Shown here: positions 1 through 8,533 of the stretch, piece after piece
How positions within the stretch are numbered: the first letter of the stretch is position 1
Layout of the letters: each line of letters opens with the position of its first letter
Origin: an uncultured Eubacterium sp.
GTDB taxonomy: Bacteria; Bacillota; Clostridia; Lachnospirales; Lachnospiraceae
NCBI GenBank assembly: GCA_904502145.1
Contig: CAJGDH010000004.1
Coordinates: 1-24,698 of the forward strand
Reading direction: 5' to 3'
Length of the DNA: 24,698 nucleotides
Position numbers and translations under genes: made by a program
The notes under the pieces: model-generated
The model's database searches: none
What the model saw: the letters and a program-made list of their open reading frames with translations, nothing else
Told to the model about the DNA's origin: nothing

Positions 1-1581
1 CAGCTCCCGGCGAAGGATATCATTCTCCTCTTCCCGGCTGACGATCCCCTTTTTCCTTCTCTCCTCTTCCTTCTCTTTCTTCTCCAGGAAAACAGAATAA
101 CCATAAGGATAATAGATCACGTGGTCATCCTCGAAACTGAGGATGGATTCCGCCACACGGGACAGAAAATATCTGTCATGTGTGACGAAAAGAAGTGTCC
201 CTTTATAGGAAGAAAATGCCGATTCCAGGATCTCCCTCGAGGGGATGTCCAGGTGATTGGTAGGCTCGTCCAGCAGCAGTACATTGGGTTTTGTTTCAAA
301 AAGCCCGGCAAAATAGTACCGGCACTTTTCTCCTCCGGAGAGGTCCTTTATCCTTTTGGACACATCCTCCTTACGGAAAAGGAAACGGGACAGGATCTTA
401 CGGCATTCCCGCAGATCATAGGAGGGAAATGACTGATGGAAATCCTCCAGGATCCTCCGGTCGGAATCACCGGCGGAAGTAAGCTGGTCAAAATAAGCCA
501 CATCCAGGTTTTCCCCGATAAACAGCTTCCCTGACAGAGGCTCCATCTTCCGGGCCAGGGTTTTGAGAAATGTCGTCTTACCGCTTCCGTTCGGTCCGGT
601 TATCCCGATCTTCTGCCCTCGTCTGATCCGGAGGGTGACCAGGGCAAGAGCATGGTCATATCCGATCCGGAGTTTCTGACAGTCATAGACTGTCTTGCTT
701 CCCGGCCTTCCCGGCAGGATCTCCCCCGGATAGAGGTAGGATCTGTGGTTCTCCGGGGAAGGGATCTTCTCCATCCGTTCGAGCCTTTTCTTCAGGGATC
801 TGGCCATGGAAGCCTTGTTCGGCCTGTGTTTAAACCGTTCGATCAGCTGATTGAGCCTGTCGGTCTCCTCCTGCTGTTCTTTATATTTTCTGGCAGCTAT
901 TCTGTACTCTTCTTCCCTCCGCTTTCGAAAAGCCGTATAGTTTCCGGTATATCTTTTCACTTTACCGTCTTCGACTTCGTAGATGATCTCTGCCAGCTGA
1001 TCCATAAAAAAGCGGTCATGACTGACAAAGACCACCGCTTTTTCATATTGTTTCAGATAGTCTTCCAGCCAGGAGATCATGGAAAGATCAAGGTGGTTTG
1101 TGGGTTCATCCAGAAGAAGAATGTCCGGTTTCATCAGCAGAAGGCGGATGAGGGCGATTTTTGTCTGTTCACCCCCTGAGAAACAGCAGATCTTTTTCCC
1201 CAGATCCTCCATGGAAAAACCCAGCCTGGTAAACATACGGCGGAATTCCACTTCAAATTCGTACCTTTCCCTGGAATAGGCATCTGCATCCGGACGGACG
1301 GACCCGATAAACTCTTCCACAGTCCTGTCTTCTTCGAAAAACGGAACCTGCTCCAGCATACCGATGGTAGTATTTCTGGCTGTCCGGACCCCTGCCCTGT
1401 GAAACCGGTCATCCCGGTCTGCCGTCAGCTGACCGCAGATTAAATGAAGGAGCGTGGTCTTGCCAGATCCGTTCGCTCCTACAATGCCGATCTTATCATT
1501 TCCCCTGATCTCAAAGGAAATGTGATCCAATATGGTTTTTCCTCCAAGGGACACGGTCCCCTGTTCAATCTGTAATCTCAT
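1..1581 (-). CDS. ABC-F family ATP-binding protein (partial, 3' end outside window)
   Basis: The reading frame is open from an ATG at 1581 to the window edge, giving 527 codons; the C-terminus is missing. Two ABC cassettes are visible. The first has Walker A GANGSGKT near residue 35, signature FSGGEQ near 134 and LLLDEPTNHLD near 157. The second has GPNGSGKT near 329, signature LSGGEK near 414 and a second LLLDEPTNHLD, then THDRYF. A charged linker (about 210-290) separates them and there are no membrane segments, which is the ABC-F layout. Family members are cytosolic and act on the ribosome, some as antibiotic-resistance ribosome protection factors and others as translation factors; I cannot tell which this is. 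The start is supported by AGAGGA 5 bases upstream. It lies 29 bases after the antiporter gene and is probably the last visible gene of the left transcription unit. Confidence 0.93.
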   Translation of the reverse strand, partial: MRLQIEQGTVSLGGKTILDHISFEIRGNDKIGIVGANGSGKTTLLHLICGQLTADRDDRFHRAGVRTARNTTIGMLEQVPFFEEDRTVEEFIGSVRPDADAYSRERYEFEVEFRRMFTRLGFSMEDLGKKICCFSGGEQTKIALIRLLLMKPDILLLDEPTNHLDLSMISWLEDYLKQYEKAVVFVSHDRFFMDQLAEIIYEVEDGKVKRYTGNYTAFRKRREEEYRIAARKYKEQQEETDRLNQLIERFKHRPNKASMARSLKKRLERMEKIPSPENHRSYLYPGEILPGRPGSKTVYDCQKLRIGYDHALALVTLRIRRGQKIGITGPNGSGKTTFLKTLARKMEPLSGKLFIGENLDVAYFDQLTSAGDSDRRILEDFHQSFPSYDLRECRKILSRFLFRKEDVSKRIKDLSGGEKCRYYFAGLFETKPNVLLLDEPTNHLDIPSREILESAFSSYKGTLLFVTHDRYFLSRVAESILSFEDDHVIYYPYGYSVFLEKKEKEEERRKKGIVSREEENDILRREL

Positions 1582-1610
1582 AAATCCTCTTATCTTTTAA
1601 TATATTCCGT

Positions 1611-2543
1611 TCATCCTCTGATCAGGAAATACAGATAGACGGAATAGATGACGATAAAGATCACACCATGGACCCGTTTGAGTTTCCTGCCCATGGCAGC
1701 GAATACAAAAAGGAGGGTCACGGCAACGATTCCAAGGACACTGTCAACAAGATATTCCGGCCCGAAGGGAATCGGACGGATCAGGGAAGTGGTACCCAGG
1801 ATAAAAAGGATGTTGAAAAGGTTGCTTCCCACGATATTCCCGACGGCGATATCAGCGTTTCCTTTTCTGGCTGCCGTCAGAGAGGTCATCAGCTCAGGGA
1901 GCGAAGTACCCAGGGCAACGACCGTAAGACCGATCACCCTGTCGCTGACACCCAGCATGGAGGCGATCCCTCTTGCACCTTCCACAGCAAGATTACTGCC
2001 CAGAATGATCGCAGCGATACCGCCAAGGATAAACAGGACGATCAGAGCCGGATTCAGCTCTTTCTGGTTCTCATCCTCATCCATCTCGGTGCTGATGGCT
2101 TTCTTCACGAGAAAGGTCAGGTAGCCGATCAGAAGGGCCCAGAAAAGAAGCCCTACAGGCAGGGTGATCGCATGGAAGGTAAGTCCCAGTACGGGCAGAA
2201 GGATGGAGACCGCGATCAGAAAAGGAAGATCGATCTTCACTGTGTCTTCCTTGAAATTCAGAGTTACCACGCAGGAGGTAAGACCGAGGATGACAAGTAC
2301 ATTGATCAGGTTGCTACCCAGGACATTTCCTACGGCGATCCCGTTCACGCCGGCCAGGGCGGATTTTATGCTGACCGCTGCTTCCGGAGCACTTGTGCCG
2401 AAGGCTACGATGGTAAGCCCCACCACAATATGAGGAATACCCAGTTTAGTCGCCACGGCAACGGCACCGTCCACAAAAAAGTCGGCGCCTTTGATCAGAA
2501 GGATAAATCCCAGAACGATAAATAAAATAAATTTTAAAACCAT
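1611..2543 (-). CDS. CaCA-family Na+/Ca2+-type antiporter (YrbG-like)
   Basis: This 310-residue protein is almost wholly hydrophobic, with about ten membrane segments split by an acidic cytoplasmic loop (EMDEDENQKE, near residue 155). It carries both inverted alpha-repeats of the calcium/cation antiporter superfamily. The first has AFGTSAPE and GNVLGSNL; the second has ALGTSLPEL and GNIVGSNLFNILF. The acidic residues in the GTSxPE motifs form the ion site in structurally known relatives. Length matches the bacterial YrbG/CaCA type. It probably exchanges Ca2+ for Na+ or H+ across the cytoplasmic membrane; the ion is inferred from family. AGGAG lies about 9 bases before the ATG, and the gene follows the DUF1624 gene by 15 bases, suggesting co-transcription. 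Confidence 0.93.
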   Translation of the reverse strand: MVLKFILFIVLGFILLIKGADFFVDGAVAVATKLGIPHIVVGLTIVAFGTSAPEAAVSIKSALAGVNGIAVGNVLGSNLINVLVILGLTSCVVTLNFKEDTVKIDLPFLIAVSILLPVLGLTFHAITLPVGLLFWALLIGYLTFLVKKAISTEMDEDENQKELNPALIVLFILGGIAAIILGSNLAVEGARGIASMLGVSDRVIGLTVVALGTSLPELMTSLTAARKGNADIAVGNIVGSNLFNILFILGTTSLIRPIPFGPEYLVDSVLGIVAVTLLFVFAAMGRKLKRVHGVIFIVIYSVYLYFLIRG

Positions 2544-2558
2544 ATTCTTATACTCCTG

Positions 2559-3311
2559 TCATGGTTTGGATAAAGTTGATATCAGGGTCAATATACCGTA
2601 GATTACCGGCTGATGAAGCATATAGATCCAGATGGAATGTCTTCCAAGAAAAGAAAGATGCTTTTCTTCGGGAAAGCCCTTCAGTATTTCTTTCCATTTG
2701 ACGGAATGTATCCCATAGAAAAACCAGCCGGTAAGGTAGAGGAAAAACCAGGGGATAATCCCGAAGTAGTCCGTGGAGAAAAACCCTTTGAAGGGAAATC
2801 CCAGCCAGGCAGTGAAATAATTCCTGTAAAGGAAATCCGGCACCTTCACGGACAAGAAAGAGAATCCGAAATAGTGAGACTGTATTCCTCTGGTCATCAG
2901 GAACAAAAGGAAGGAAACCGGCAATCCCACAAGACAGGGAACCTTACGCAGGATGGCTTCCAGAGGAACCATCAGCAAAGACGCGCTTCCCAGAAAAGTG
3001 AGAACCCCGAAGATGATCCTTTCCTCCGGTGTAAACAGGAGGGTGACCGCCATGATCAGTCCTCCGAAGAGAAAGGTCCTTACCCCGTTTTTTACCGGGT
3101 GATGTCCTATGGACCGGCAGAATCCTGATATAAGGATAAAGGACCAGCAGATGCTCTGCTGCCAGCAGAATGCGAAAAAGGAATGCATCCAGGGAAGATC
3201 GACATGAAAGATATAGACCAGGTCCCAGACCAGGTGATAGGTCACCATGCTTATAATGGTAATCCCCCGCAGGGTATCGATAAATCCTAAACGCCTCTCC
3301 TCCACTGTCAT
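2559..3311 (-). CDS. DUF1624 / heparan-alpha-glucosaminide acetyltransferase-like membrane protein
   Basis: This is a polytopic membrane protein of about 250 residues with seven or eight hydrophobic segments. Its N-terminus, RLGFIDTLRGITI followed by a membrane-embedded YHLVWD, is characteristic of the bacterial DUF1624/HGSNAT catalytic-domain family. By analogy with HGSNAT it may transfer an acyl group across the membrane, but bacterial substrates are generally unknown. I prefer the ATG at 3311, because it overlaps the NUDIX stop as ATGA and leaves the family motif close to the N-terminus; a GTG at 3326 in the same frame is possible and would add five residues. Neither start has ideally spaced Shine-Dalgarno bases, so translational coupling to the upstream NUDIX gene is likely. 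Confidence 0.85.
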   Translation of the reverse strand: MTVEERRLGFIDTLRGITIISMVTYHLVWDLVYIFHVDLPWMHSFFAFCWQQSICWSFILISGFCRSIGHHPVKNGVRTFLFGGLIMAVTLLFTPEERIIFGVLTFLGSASLLMVPLEAILRKVPCLVGLPVSFLLFLMTRGIQSHYFGFSFLSVKVPDFLYRNYFTAWLGFPFKGFFSTDYFGIIPWFFLYLTGWFFYGIHSVKWKEILKGFPEEKHLSFLGRHSIWIYMLHQPVIYGILTLISTLSKP

Positions 3312-3823
3312 CCTCTCATATCCCACAGAAATGCCTGTTTAATACTGTCATAATGGAGGAAGATACCTTCCTCCGCGAAAGAGCGGATCTCCTCCGCCGT
3401 GGCGATCATGTAACCGTCGGTCTCCTCCTCCTGAAGATGCAGATCTCCCTCGGTAAAATCGCCTTTGAACCGGTACACATCCACAAAATAATTATCTCCC
3501 TCCCCGGGATTCTCCCGGTGGTAGGTAAAGAGATAGCCGCCTTCCCAGCCAGTTACGTCCAGACCGGTTTCCTCCTTCACTTCGCGGATCACCGCCTGGG
3601 AAGAGGACTCTCCGGCCAGACATGCACCTCCGGAGACCTCCCACCATCCGGGGGCCCAGGGCTTGTCCATCTTGCGCTTTGTGATCAGAAATCTTCCGTC
3701 TGAACGGGCAATGACCCCCAGAACCGTAAGATGATATTCATCATCCTTCAGGCACCAGTCATTTCTTTTCATTTTCCGTCCGGTAGGCTGTTTGTTTTTA
3801 TCGTAGATATCCCAGTATTCCAT
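3308..3823 (-). CDS. NUDIX hydrolase domain protein
   Basis: The 171-residue product contains a complete NUDIX box: GGACLAGE, seven residues, then REVKEETGL (about residues 66-88). This matches G-x5-E-x7-REUxEExGU, which binds Mg2+ and hydrolyses nucleoside diphosphate-linked compounds. The N-terminus, with WDIYDKNKQPTGR, resembles the subgroup annotated as isopentenyl-diphosphate isomerase-like or MutT-like NUDIX proteins. The IPP isomerase catalytic residues cannot be assigned with confidence, so the substrate stays open. AGGAG lies about 7 bases upstream of the ATG. The gene follows the C11 protease by 67 bases, including a GC-rich hairpin, and its stop overlaps the DUF1624 start. Confidence 0.92.
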   Translation of the reverse strand: MEYWDIYDKNKQPTGRKMKRNDWCLKDDEYHLTVLGVIARSDGRFLITKRKMDKPWAPGWWEVSGGACLAGESSSQAVIREVKEETGLDVTGWEGGYLFTYHRENPGEGDNYFVDVYRFKGDFTEGDLHLQEEETDGYMIATAEEIRSFAEEGIFLHYDSIKQAFLWDMRG

Positions 3824-3839
3824 TGATTACTCCTGATGC

Positions 3840-3863
3840 TGCCCCGGAGTGACCCCCGGGGCA
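3840..3863. repeat. GC-rich intercistronic hairpin
   Basis: A perfect 8-bp inverted repeat (TGCCCCGG / CCGGGGCA) with an 8-base loop lies between the protease stop and the NUDIX ribosome binding site. There is no T-run on either side on the minus strand, so it is not a typical intrinsic terminator. An mRNA-stability or processing hairpin, or partial attenuation, is more likely. The structure is seen; its role is inferred. Confidence 0.5.
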
Positions 3864-3890
3864 GGTGATATTGTCTGATAAGCTTATGGC

Positions 3891-6335
3891 TTATTCGGTT
3901 CCCAGGATGACCGGAGTCCAGTGCTGTCTGTTGTACTGGTCAGTCAGGCAGTAACAGATCTCCATCTTACCGCCCTTGACGATGGTATTGCTGATTTCCA
4001 TCTCGTCCGTCACGGTCATCTCTTCTCCAAGTTCATAGTTGGAGATAAAATTGTCGTTGTAGTCATAATATGAGCAGATGAACTGAAGTTTATCGCCCTT
4101 TTTAAGTTCAATGATGTTTTTGGCAACCGTCTCCGTCTCGTTGTTCTCATAGACTGCGGTCGCGCCATCGATATATCCGTTCGGATTCTCCGTATCAAAG
4201 ATGATATTGAGATTTACCTTGTTACCGTTCAGGTAAGCCGGCACATGACCTCTGATGACATAGTTCTTTCCGTCATCGTCCATGCTGTCAAAATAGTAGG
4301 CTACCGGCTGGGAATTGATGGATACCCAGTCGCTTTCGGTGGTACCGATCAGGTTTCCGTCATCGTCGAAATCATAGACATTGTCCGTTCCCAGCTCGAC
4401 ATATCCTTCACCGTCATCATAGTACTTGCTCAGCACGATCCCGTAGATCTCGGACCACTGTTCCTCCGACAGCTTCAGTACCTTCTGACCCTTCTCTTCG
4501 GTCCAGACAAGCTGTTCCACATCGATCTGATTATGGGTGACATAGTCCGTCACCACGTCATCCGAGATGGATCTTCCCGTAAGGAAACCGCTGTTTCCCG
4601 GACCCACGCCCAGAATGCTCTGGGAGAGGCTTCCCAGATCTCCTCCCAGGAGGGAACCGAGGATGGAGATCATATCCTGAGGATTGACGTTGGTGGCCGG
4701 CTGACCGGACAGGGTGGAAAACGGTGAAGGCGATCCTCCGGAAACGGCCGCCCCGCTGTACTGCATCTTGGCAAATGCCTGGATACAGCGGCTGTATTCT
4801 TCGTCCATTCCGATCACCGCGTAGGTCTTGACCGCGGAATCCACGCTGCTCGCCTTACGGTAAGGGAAGAAAATGGAAAGACCGTAGGCATTGGTCATAT
4901 TGGGGGAGGTCTTATTATATTTTACGGCACCCCTGATGACTTCTGCCAGGGCGTCACCTTCTTTTGTCTTCAGGTTTCTTGCAAAGTGGGTAAGGTCGAT
5001 CTGGTCGATCTTGGTGGAAGAAGCAAACTCTCTGGTCTGGTTCCTGGCACTGGAAACCTGTGCGTACTGCTGATTTTCGATCAGGCTGCTGGTGGATGAG
5101 GAGAAATCCTTCAGTTTCTGGGGAACTGTGTTGGCCAGTTCCGCCAGATCCACGATAGACAGTGTAGTGGCCTGACCCCTGCATTTCTCATTACATTTGG
5201 CAACGAAGGAATCGATGATCATCTTCCCAAGCTCGATGGTCGGCATGGAGGTATTTTTGGACAGGGCGTTGAGCCAGTCGGTGTAATACCATCCGATCCC
5301 GGGTTCCGTCTCTTCGGAAGCGATGAGATAATCCGCGTAATCATTCAGCATGAGAGCATTTTCCACCGTGGCCATCAGACAGGCATCATAGCCCACGAAG
5401 TCAAATTTTACCCCGCCCTGCTGCAGGGCTGTCCGGATCCCGGAAAGAGGCATGGAGCCTGCGGTCCTGTTCTTCTCATCGTAACCGTAACCGCTGACTG
5501 AGCCGCCGCCGTGATCCCAGAGTATTAGTTCATTCCGGTCTGCCGGGAAGTTCTTTTTACAGAACTGGATGAAGGACGCCAGTGTGGAGGGGTTGGTCAT
5601 GGCCCCTGTGCCGGCATCTTTGACCAGAGGAACCAGTCCGCCGTTTTTCACCTGGTAGATCTGGTTGACCTTGCTGCTTACCACCTGGTTGTTCCAACGG
5701 CTGCACCCTCCGGTATAAACGATGATATTGATCTTGTCACTCAGTTTGGCGTTGGCCATCTCCAGAAGGTCATTAGTGGCCATACCGCTCCGGGATTCCA
5801 GGTCGGTACCGCACATGTAGACCATGAAAGTAACGGTATCCTGACCGTTTCCCTTGAAGGATGTATATTTTGCTCTGGAACCGGCTTCCACCGTCTGATC
5901 CAGATTCCCTTCATTTGCCGGTTCAGCCCATCCGGTGGAATAGCCGGCATTCCCGTTCTGGAAGATATTCTGGCCGAAGATCTGACTCAGCGGAGAGCTG
6001 GCCAACTGGCTGGAGGATTGACCTGATGACTGGTTGGATGACTGATTGGAGGATGACTGGCTGCCGGGTTTGGGGGATTCCCCCGAATCTCCGCCTCCGA
6101 GGAAACGTCCTCCGAACAAAAATACAACTACGAGGATCAGCAGCAATGGCAGTGGAAGTCTTCCACCGCCCCCGCGGTTTCCGCCTGAACCCCTTCCTGG
6201 ACCGCCGCCCAAACCTCCGGAGCCTGCAGGCCGACGGCCGGAACTCAGTGGACCTCCGTCAACCCTTCCCCCTTTATGGACGCCTTTTCCTTCGCCCGTC
6301 ACATTTCTTTGTCTGCCTCTGGGACGATTCTCCAT
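3891..6335 (-). CDS. membrane-anchored clostripain-family (peptidase C11) cysteine protease
   Basis: This 814-residue protein contains the C11 catalytic core at about 165-500. The catalytic dyad is visible as His275 in WDHGGG and Cys319 in YDACLMA; D178 in the YMCGTDLE block also fits the family. Clostripain-type enzymes share the caspase-like fold and usually cleave after basic residues. In front of the core is a Gly/Arg-rich, strongly basic stretch (1-59), one membrane segment (about 60-78) and a Ser/Gln/Asn linker (about 91-112). This suggests an N-in membrane anchor with the protease outside. The C-terminal 300 residues form an extra beta-rich acidic region I do not recognise. GAGAGGAGA precedes the ATG. 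It is the fourth gene of the left unit, 40 bases after the C39-like gene. Confidence 0.93.
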   Translation of the reverse strand: MENRPRGRQRNVTGEGKGVHKGGRVDGGPLSSGRRPAGSGGLGGGPGRGSGGNRGGGGRLPLPLLLILVVVFLFGGRFLGGGDSGESPKPGSQSSSNQSSNQSSGQSSSQLASSPLSQIFGQNIFQNGNAGYSTGWAEPANEGNLDQTVEAGSRAKYTSFKGNGQDTVTFMVYMCGTDLESRSGMATNDLLEMANAKLSDKINIIVYTGGCSRWNNQVVSSKVNQIYQVKNGGLVPLVKDAGTGAMTNPSTLASFIQFCKKNFPADRNELILWDHGGGSVSGYGYDEKNRTAGSMPLSGIRTALQQGGVKFDFVGYDACLMATVENALMLNDYADYLIASEETEPGIGWYYTDWLNALSKNTSMPTIELGKMIIDSFVAKCNEKCRGQATTLSIVDLAELANTVPQKLKDFSSSTSSLIENQQYAQVSSARNQTREFASSTKIDQIDLTHFARNLKTKEGDALAEVIRGAVKYNKTSPNMTNAYGLSIFFPYRKASSVDSAVKTYAVIGMDEEYSRCIQAFAKMQYSGAAVSGGSPSPFSTLSGQPATNVNPQDMISILGSLLGGDLGSLSQSILGVGPGNSGFLTGRSISDDVVTDYVTHNQIDVEQLVWTEEKGQKVLKLSEEQWSEIYGIVLSKYYDDGEGYVELGTDNVYDFDDDGNLIGTTESDWVSINSQPVAYYFDSMDDDGKNYVIRGHVPAYLNGNKVNLNIIFDTENPNGYIDGATAVYENNETETVAKNIIELKKGDKLQFICSYYDYNDNFISNYELGEEMTVTDEMEISNTIVKGGKMEICYCLTDQYNRQHWTPVILGTE

Positions 6336-6375
6336 AAGATCTCTCCTCTCTGCTTATATTTATACCGTCAGTCTT

Positions 6376-7008
6376 TTATCTCGGAAGGATCTCCAGATAA
6401 TTGGTAAACAACGGCATACTTTTCTTTCTTGCATAGTTCCTGTATTCTTCCCAGTCAAGGTAGTAGGTCCTGCCCCAGCTGGATACCTTCATCCTTCCCG
6501 TTTCCGGGAACTCCGTGACCACCACATAATGGCCTCCCACGGACCCGCATGGAATGAAACTTCCTCGTCCGTCCTTCCGGTAGAGGGTCAGTTTCTTTTT
6601 GCCGAGTACATTGGGAAAATTGGGCCCGATGGAAATGATCACGGGAAGACCCCTGGAAAGCATTCCGGCGATCTTCTCTCTGCTCTTCTCCCCCAGGGGA
6701 AGTATCTTCCATCTGCCCCGGTAGGGAAGACGGAATTTCCTGAAGACCCGGTTGATCCCGAAGGAAAGGGCAAAACCGGTCATCCCGAAAAAAGGAAGAT
6801 AGAAGAAATATTTTTCAATTGATTTTACAAAGGCATAATATCTGTCCCAGTCAAAGGTGTTGGGACAGTCCATGAGATAGATGCATACATCCGAGGCAGC
6901 GATCAGCCCGCACCCGAATCCCTTGAGTTTTTTCTCCGGAAACAGGTTCTGATCCCCGCCGTAATATTCGGTATTATTCTGCCTGACAGTGATATAACCG
7001 GATTCCAT
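6376..7008 (-). CDS. C39-like / papain-fold domain protein
   Basis: The 210-residue product has the layout of the C39-like peptidase superfamily: an early Cys in GFGCGLIAAS (C33), a His in GGHYVVVTEF (H160) and a following SSWGRTYYLDW segment (177-186). These positions correspond to the catalytic Cys and His and the last strand of papain-fold domains. No signal peptide is evident. The hydrophobic patch near 68-84 is too broken to call a membrane span firmly. Proteins of this type may be active peptidases or inactive binding relatives, and the substrate is unknown. GGAGG lies 7 bases before the ATG. It sits between the AAA+ ATPase (19-base gap) and the C11 protease (40-base gap), so a shared role is likely. 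Confidence 0.72.
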   Translation of the reverse strand: MESGYITVRQNNTEYYGGDQNLFPEKKLKGFGCGLIAASDVCIYLMDCPNTFDWDRYYAFVKSIEKYFFYLPFFGMTGFALSFGINRVFRKFRLPYRGRWKILPLGEKSREKIAGMLSRGLPVIISIGPNFPNVLGKKKLTLYRKDGRGSFIPCGSVGGHYVVVTEFPETGRMKVSSWGRTYYLDWEEYRNYARKKSMPLFTNYLEILPR

Positions 7009-7027
7009 TGATCACCCTCCCTGCAGT

Positions 7028-8506
7028 TTATCCCAGGAGTTCTTTGACCCTGTCCGCATCAAATACCACCGAGGAGATGTGGTCGACCTCGATCTGGTAG
7101 AGGGCATTGGCAGCGATGTGTTCCGCGGCCTGCTCCAGATCCCGGATGCCGGTGGTGTCGGAATAACGTGACACGATGGCTTCCACCGCCTCATCCGTGA
7201 CGATACATTCCTCCTTCTCCATGCTCATCCTCCGCAGGACTTTGGGCAGGGAATAGCGGATAAAGATCTGTTTTTTCTCCTCGAAGGAATAGTCAGGTAT
7301 GTCGATCACGGCAAACCTTGACATAAGAGGAGCACTGATCTCCTCCTTGTTGTTGGCAGTGGCAATGGGGTAGACACCCACGGTGGGAACCAGACACTCC
7401 ATGTAATTGTCCGTAAATCCCAGGTTGTCCAGCAGGGTGAGAAGCACATCGGCAGGGTTGCCGTTCCCCTTCCCGGACGCAGCCTTATCCAGCTCATTGA
7501 TGATGAAGACCAGGTTGGATTCACCGGCCATGGAAAATGCCTCCATGATGATCCCCGGTTTGGCGTTGGCATAAACCCGGGAGCTTCCCGTCAGCTGTTC
7601 CGGATCATGGATGGAACTCATATCCAGAGTGGTCCAGGGGAGCTTGAGTATCTTTGCCACCGCGTAGGCGACCTGTGACTTTCCGGTTCCGGCAGGGCCG
7701 ATCAGCAGGAGTCCGTAAGCCGGCAGAGTATGGGTACGGTTGATCTGGATGATAGTCTCGATGATCCGCTGCTTCACCTTCTCCATCCCGTAGAGTTCTT
7801 CATCCAGTATCCTTCTGGCTTCCACAGGATCGATGGCCTCAAAATAATTGCTCTTCCACTGAACGTTCATCATGATGGAAAGAGCCCTCTGGGCATGCCT
7901 TCTCTCCTCGGGAGAAACTTCGTTGGACCGGGCGACGGACAGGTTTCTTCTGGCCCAGAGCCGGATATTGTCCGGCAGGGTCTTGCCGGCACAGACCATA
8001 AAATCTTTTATGCTCTGCAGGCTGGTAAGCTTCATATTGTCCCCGGATTCTTCTCTTTCCTCATCCACGATCTCCTCCCCGGGAGCATCGCTGGCAAGGA
8101 GTCGCTCGATCATGAACTGCAGGAATCCGTCGGAAGCAGAAAGTTTGCTCCTTCCGCCGAACTCGACCTCGCGGATCCTGTAAACCGCGTAGCCGTCCGG
8201 GCGGTTGATCCCGGACAGCCTGACATTGATGTGGTTTTCCCCAAGCCATTTCAGCAGGCTGGTAAACCGCGCGTCGATGGCCAGGATATCCGCCACCTCG
8301 GCCTCCCGGTCAAATTCAAATGAAGTACGTTTGGACGGGTTGGTGAACACTCCCGTGGAATGGTGCTGCCATTCCTTCTTCCGGTTATCCAGAAGCATGA
8401 TGGGGGATTCTGCACTGGGATGTTCTTCGTTGGTACAGAAAACCTGGTATGTACATACGGCAGGCTGTTTCTGGTAGGATTTATCGTTAAAATCGAATAC
8501 GGGCAT
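7028..8506 (-). CDS. Lon-like AAA+ ATPase lacking a protease domain
   Basis: The 492-residue protein has an AAA+ module from about 235 to 492. It begins with the Lon-type sequence YGMEKVKQRIIE, then Walker A GPAGTGKS (270-277), a Walker B region FIINELDKA, sensor 1 in IATANN (381-386), a candidate arginine finger R397 (MSRF) and sensor 2 R455 in TGIRDLE. Order and wording resemble the Lon ATPase domain, but the protein ends after the small helical subdomain, with no S16 serine-lysine peptidase. The usual Walker B Asp is Asn337, while Glu338 is kept, which could alter Mg2+ handling. The N-terminal 230 residues are unrecognised. AGGAG lies 7 bases from the ATG. The gene sits 27 bases after the helveticin-like gene, upstream of two protease-fold genes. 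Confidence 0.85.
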   Translation of the reverse strand: MPVFDFNDKSYQKQPAVCTYQVFCTNEEHPSAESPIMLLDNRKKEWQHHSTGVFTNPSKRTSFEFDREAEVADILAIDARFTSLLKWLGENHINVRLSGINRPDGYAVYRIREVEFGGRSKLSASDGFLQFMIERLLASDAPGEEIVDEEREESGDNMKLTSLQSIKDFMVCAGKTLPDNIRLWARRNLSVARSNEVSPEERRHAQRALSIMMNVQWKSNYFEAIDPVEARRILDEELYGMEKVKQRIIETIIQINRTHTLPAYGLLLIGPAGTGKSQVAYAVAKILKLPWTTLDMSSIHDPEQLTGSSRVYANAKPGIIMEAFSMAGESNLVFIINELDKAASGKGNGNPADVLLTLLDNLGFTDNYMECLVPTVGVYPIATANNKEEISAPLMSRFAVIDIPDYSFEEKKQIFIRYSLPKVLRRMSMEKEECIVTDEAVEAIVSRYSDTTGIRDLEQAAEHIAANALYQIEVDHISSVVFDADRVKELLG

Positions 8507-8533
8507 ATTAACTCCTGAAAAAAATGTATTATG

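Noticed and set aside
1668..2525. Long plus-strand open frame opposite the cation antiporter
   Set aside because: Its product is hydrophilic and low in recognisable motifs, while the minus-strand frame has both CaCA repeats and a good ribosome binding site.
3840..3863. Intrinsic terminator after the C11 protease
   Set aside because: The 8-bp stem is strong but no T-run follows on the minus strand, and the next gene follows closely; I list it only as a hairpin.
6046..6822. Proline-rich plus-strand open frame
   Set aside because: It is the antisense of the Gly/Arg-rich tail of the C11 protease and of the C39-like gene; the proline bias is simply the complement of Gly codons.
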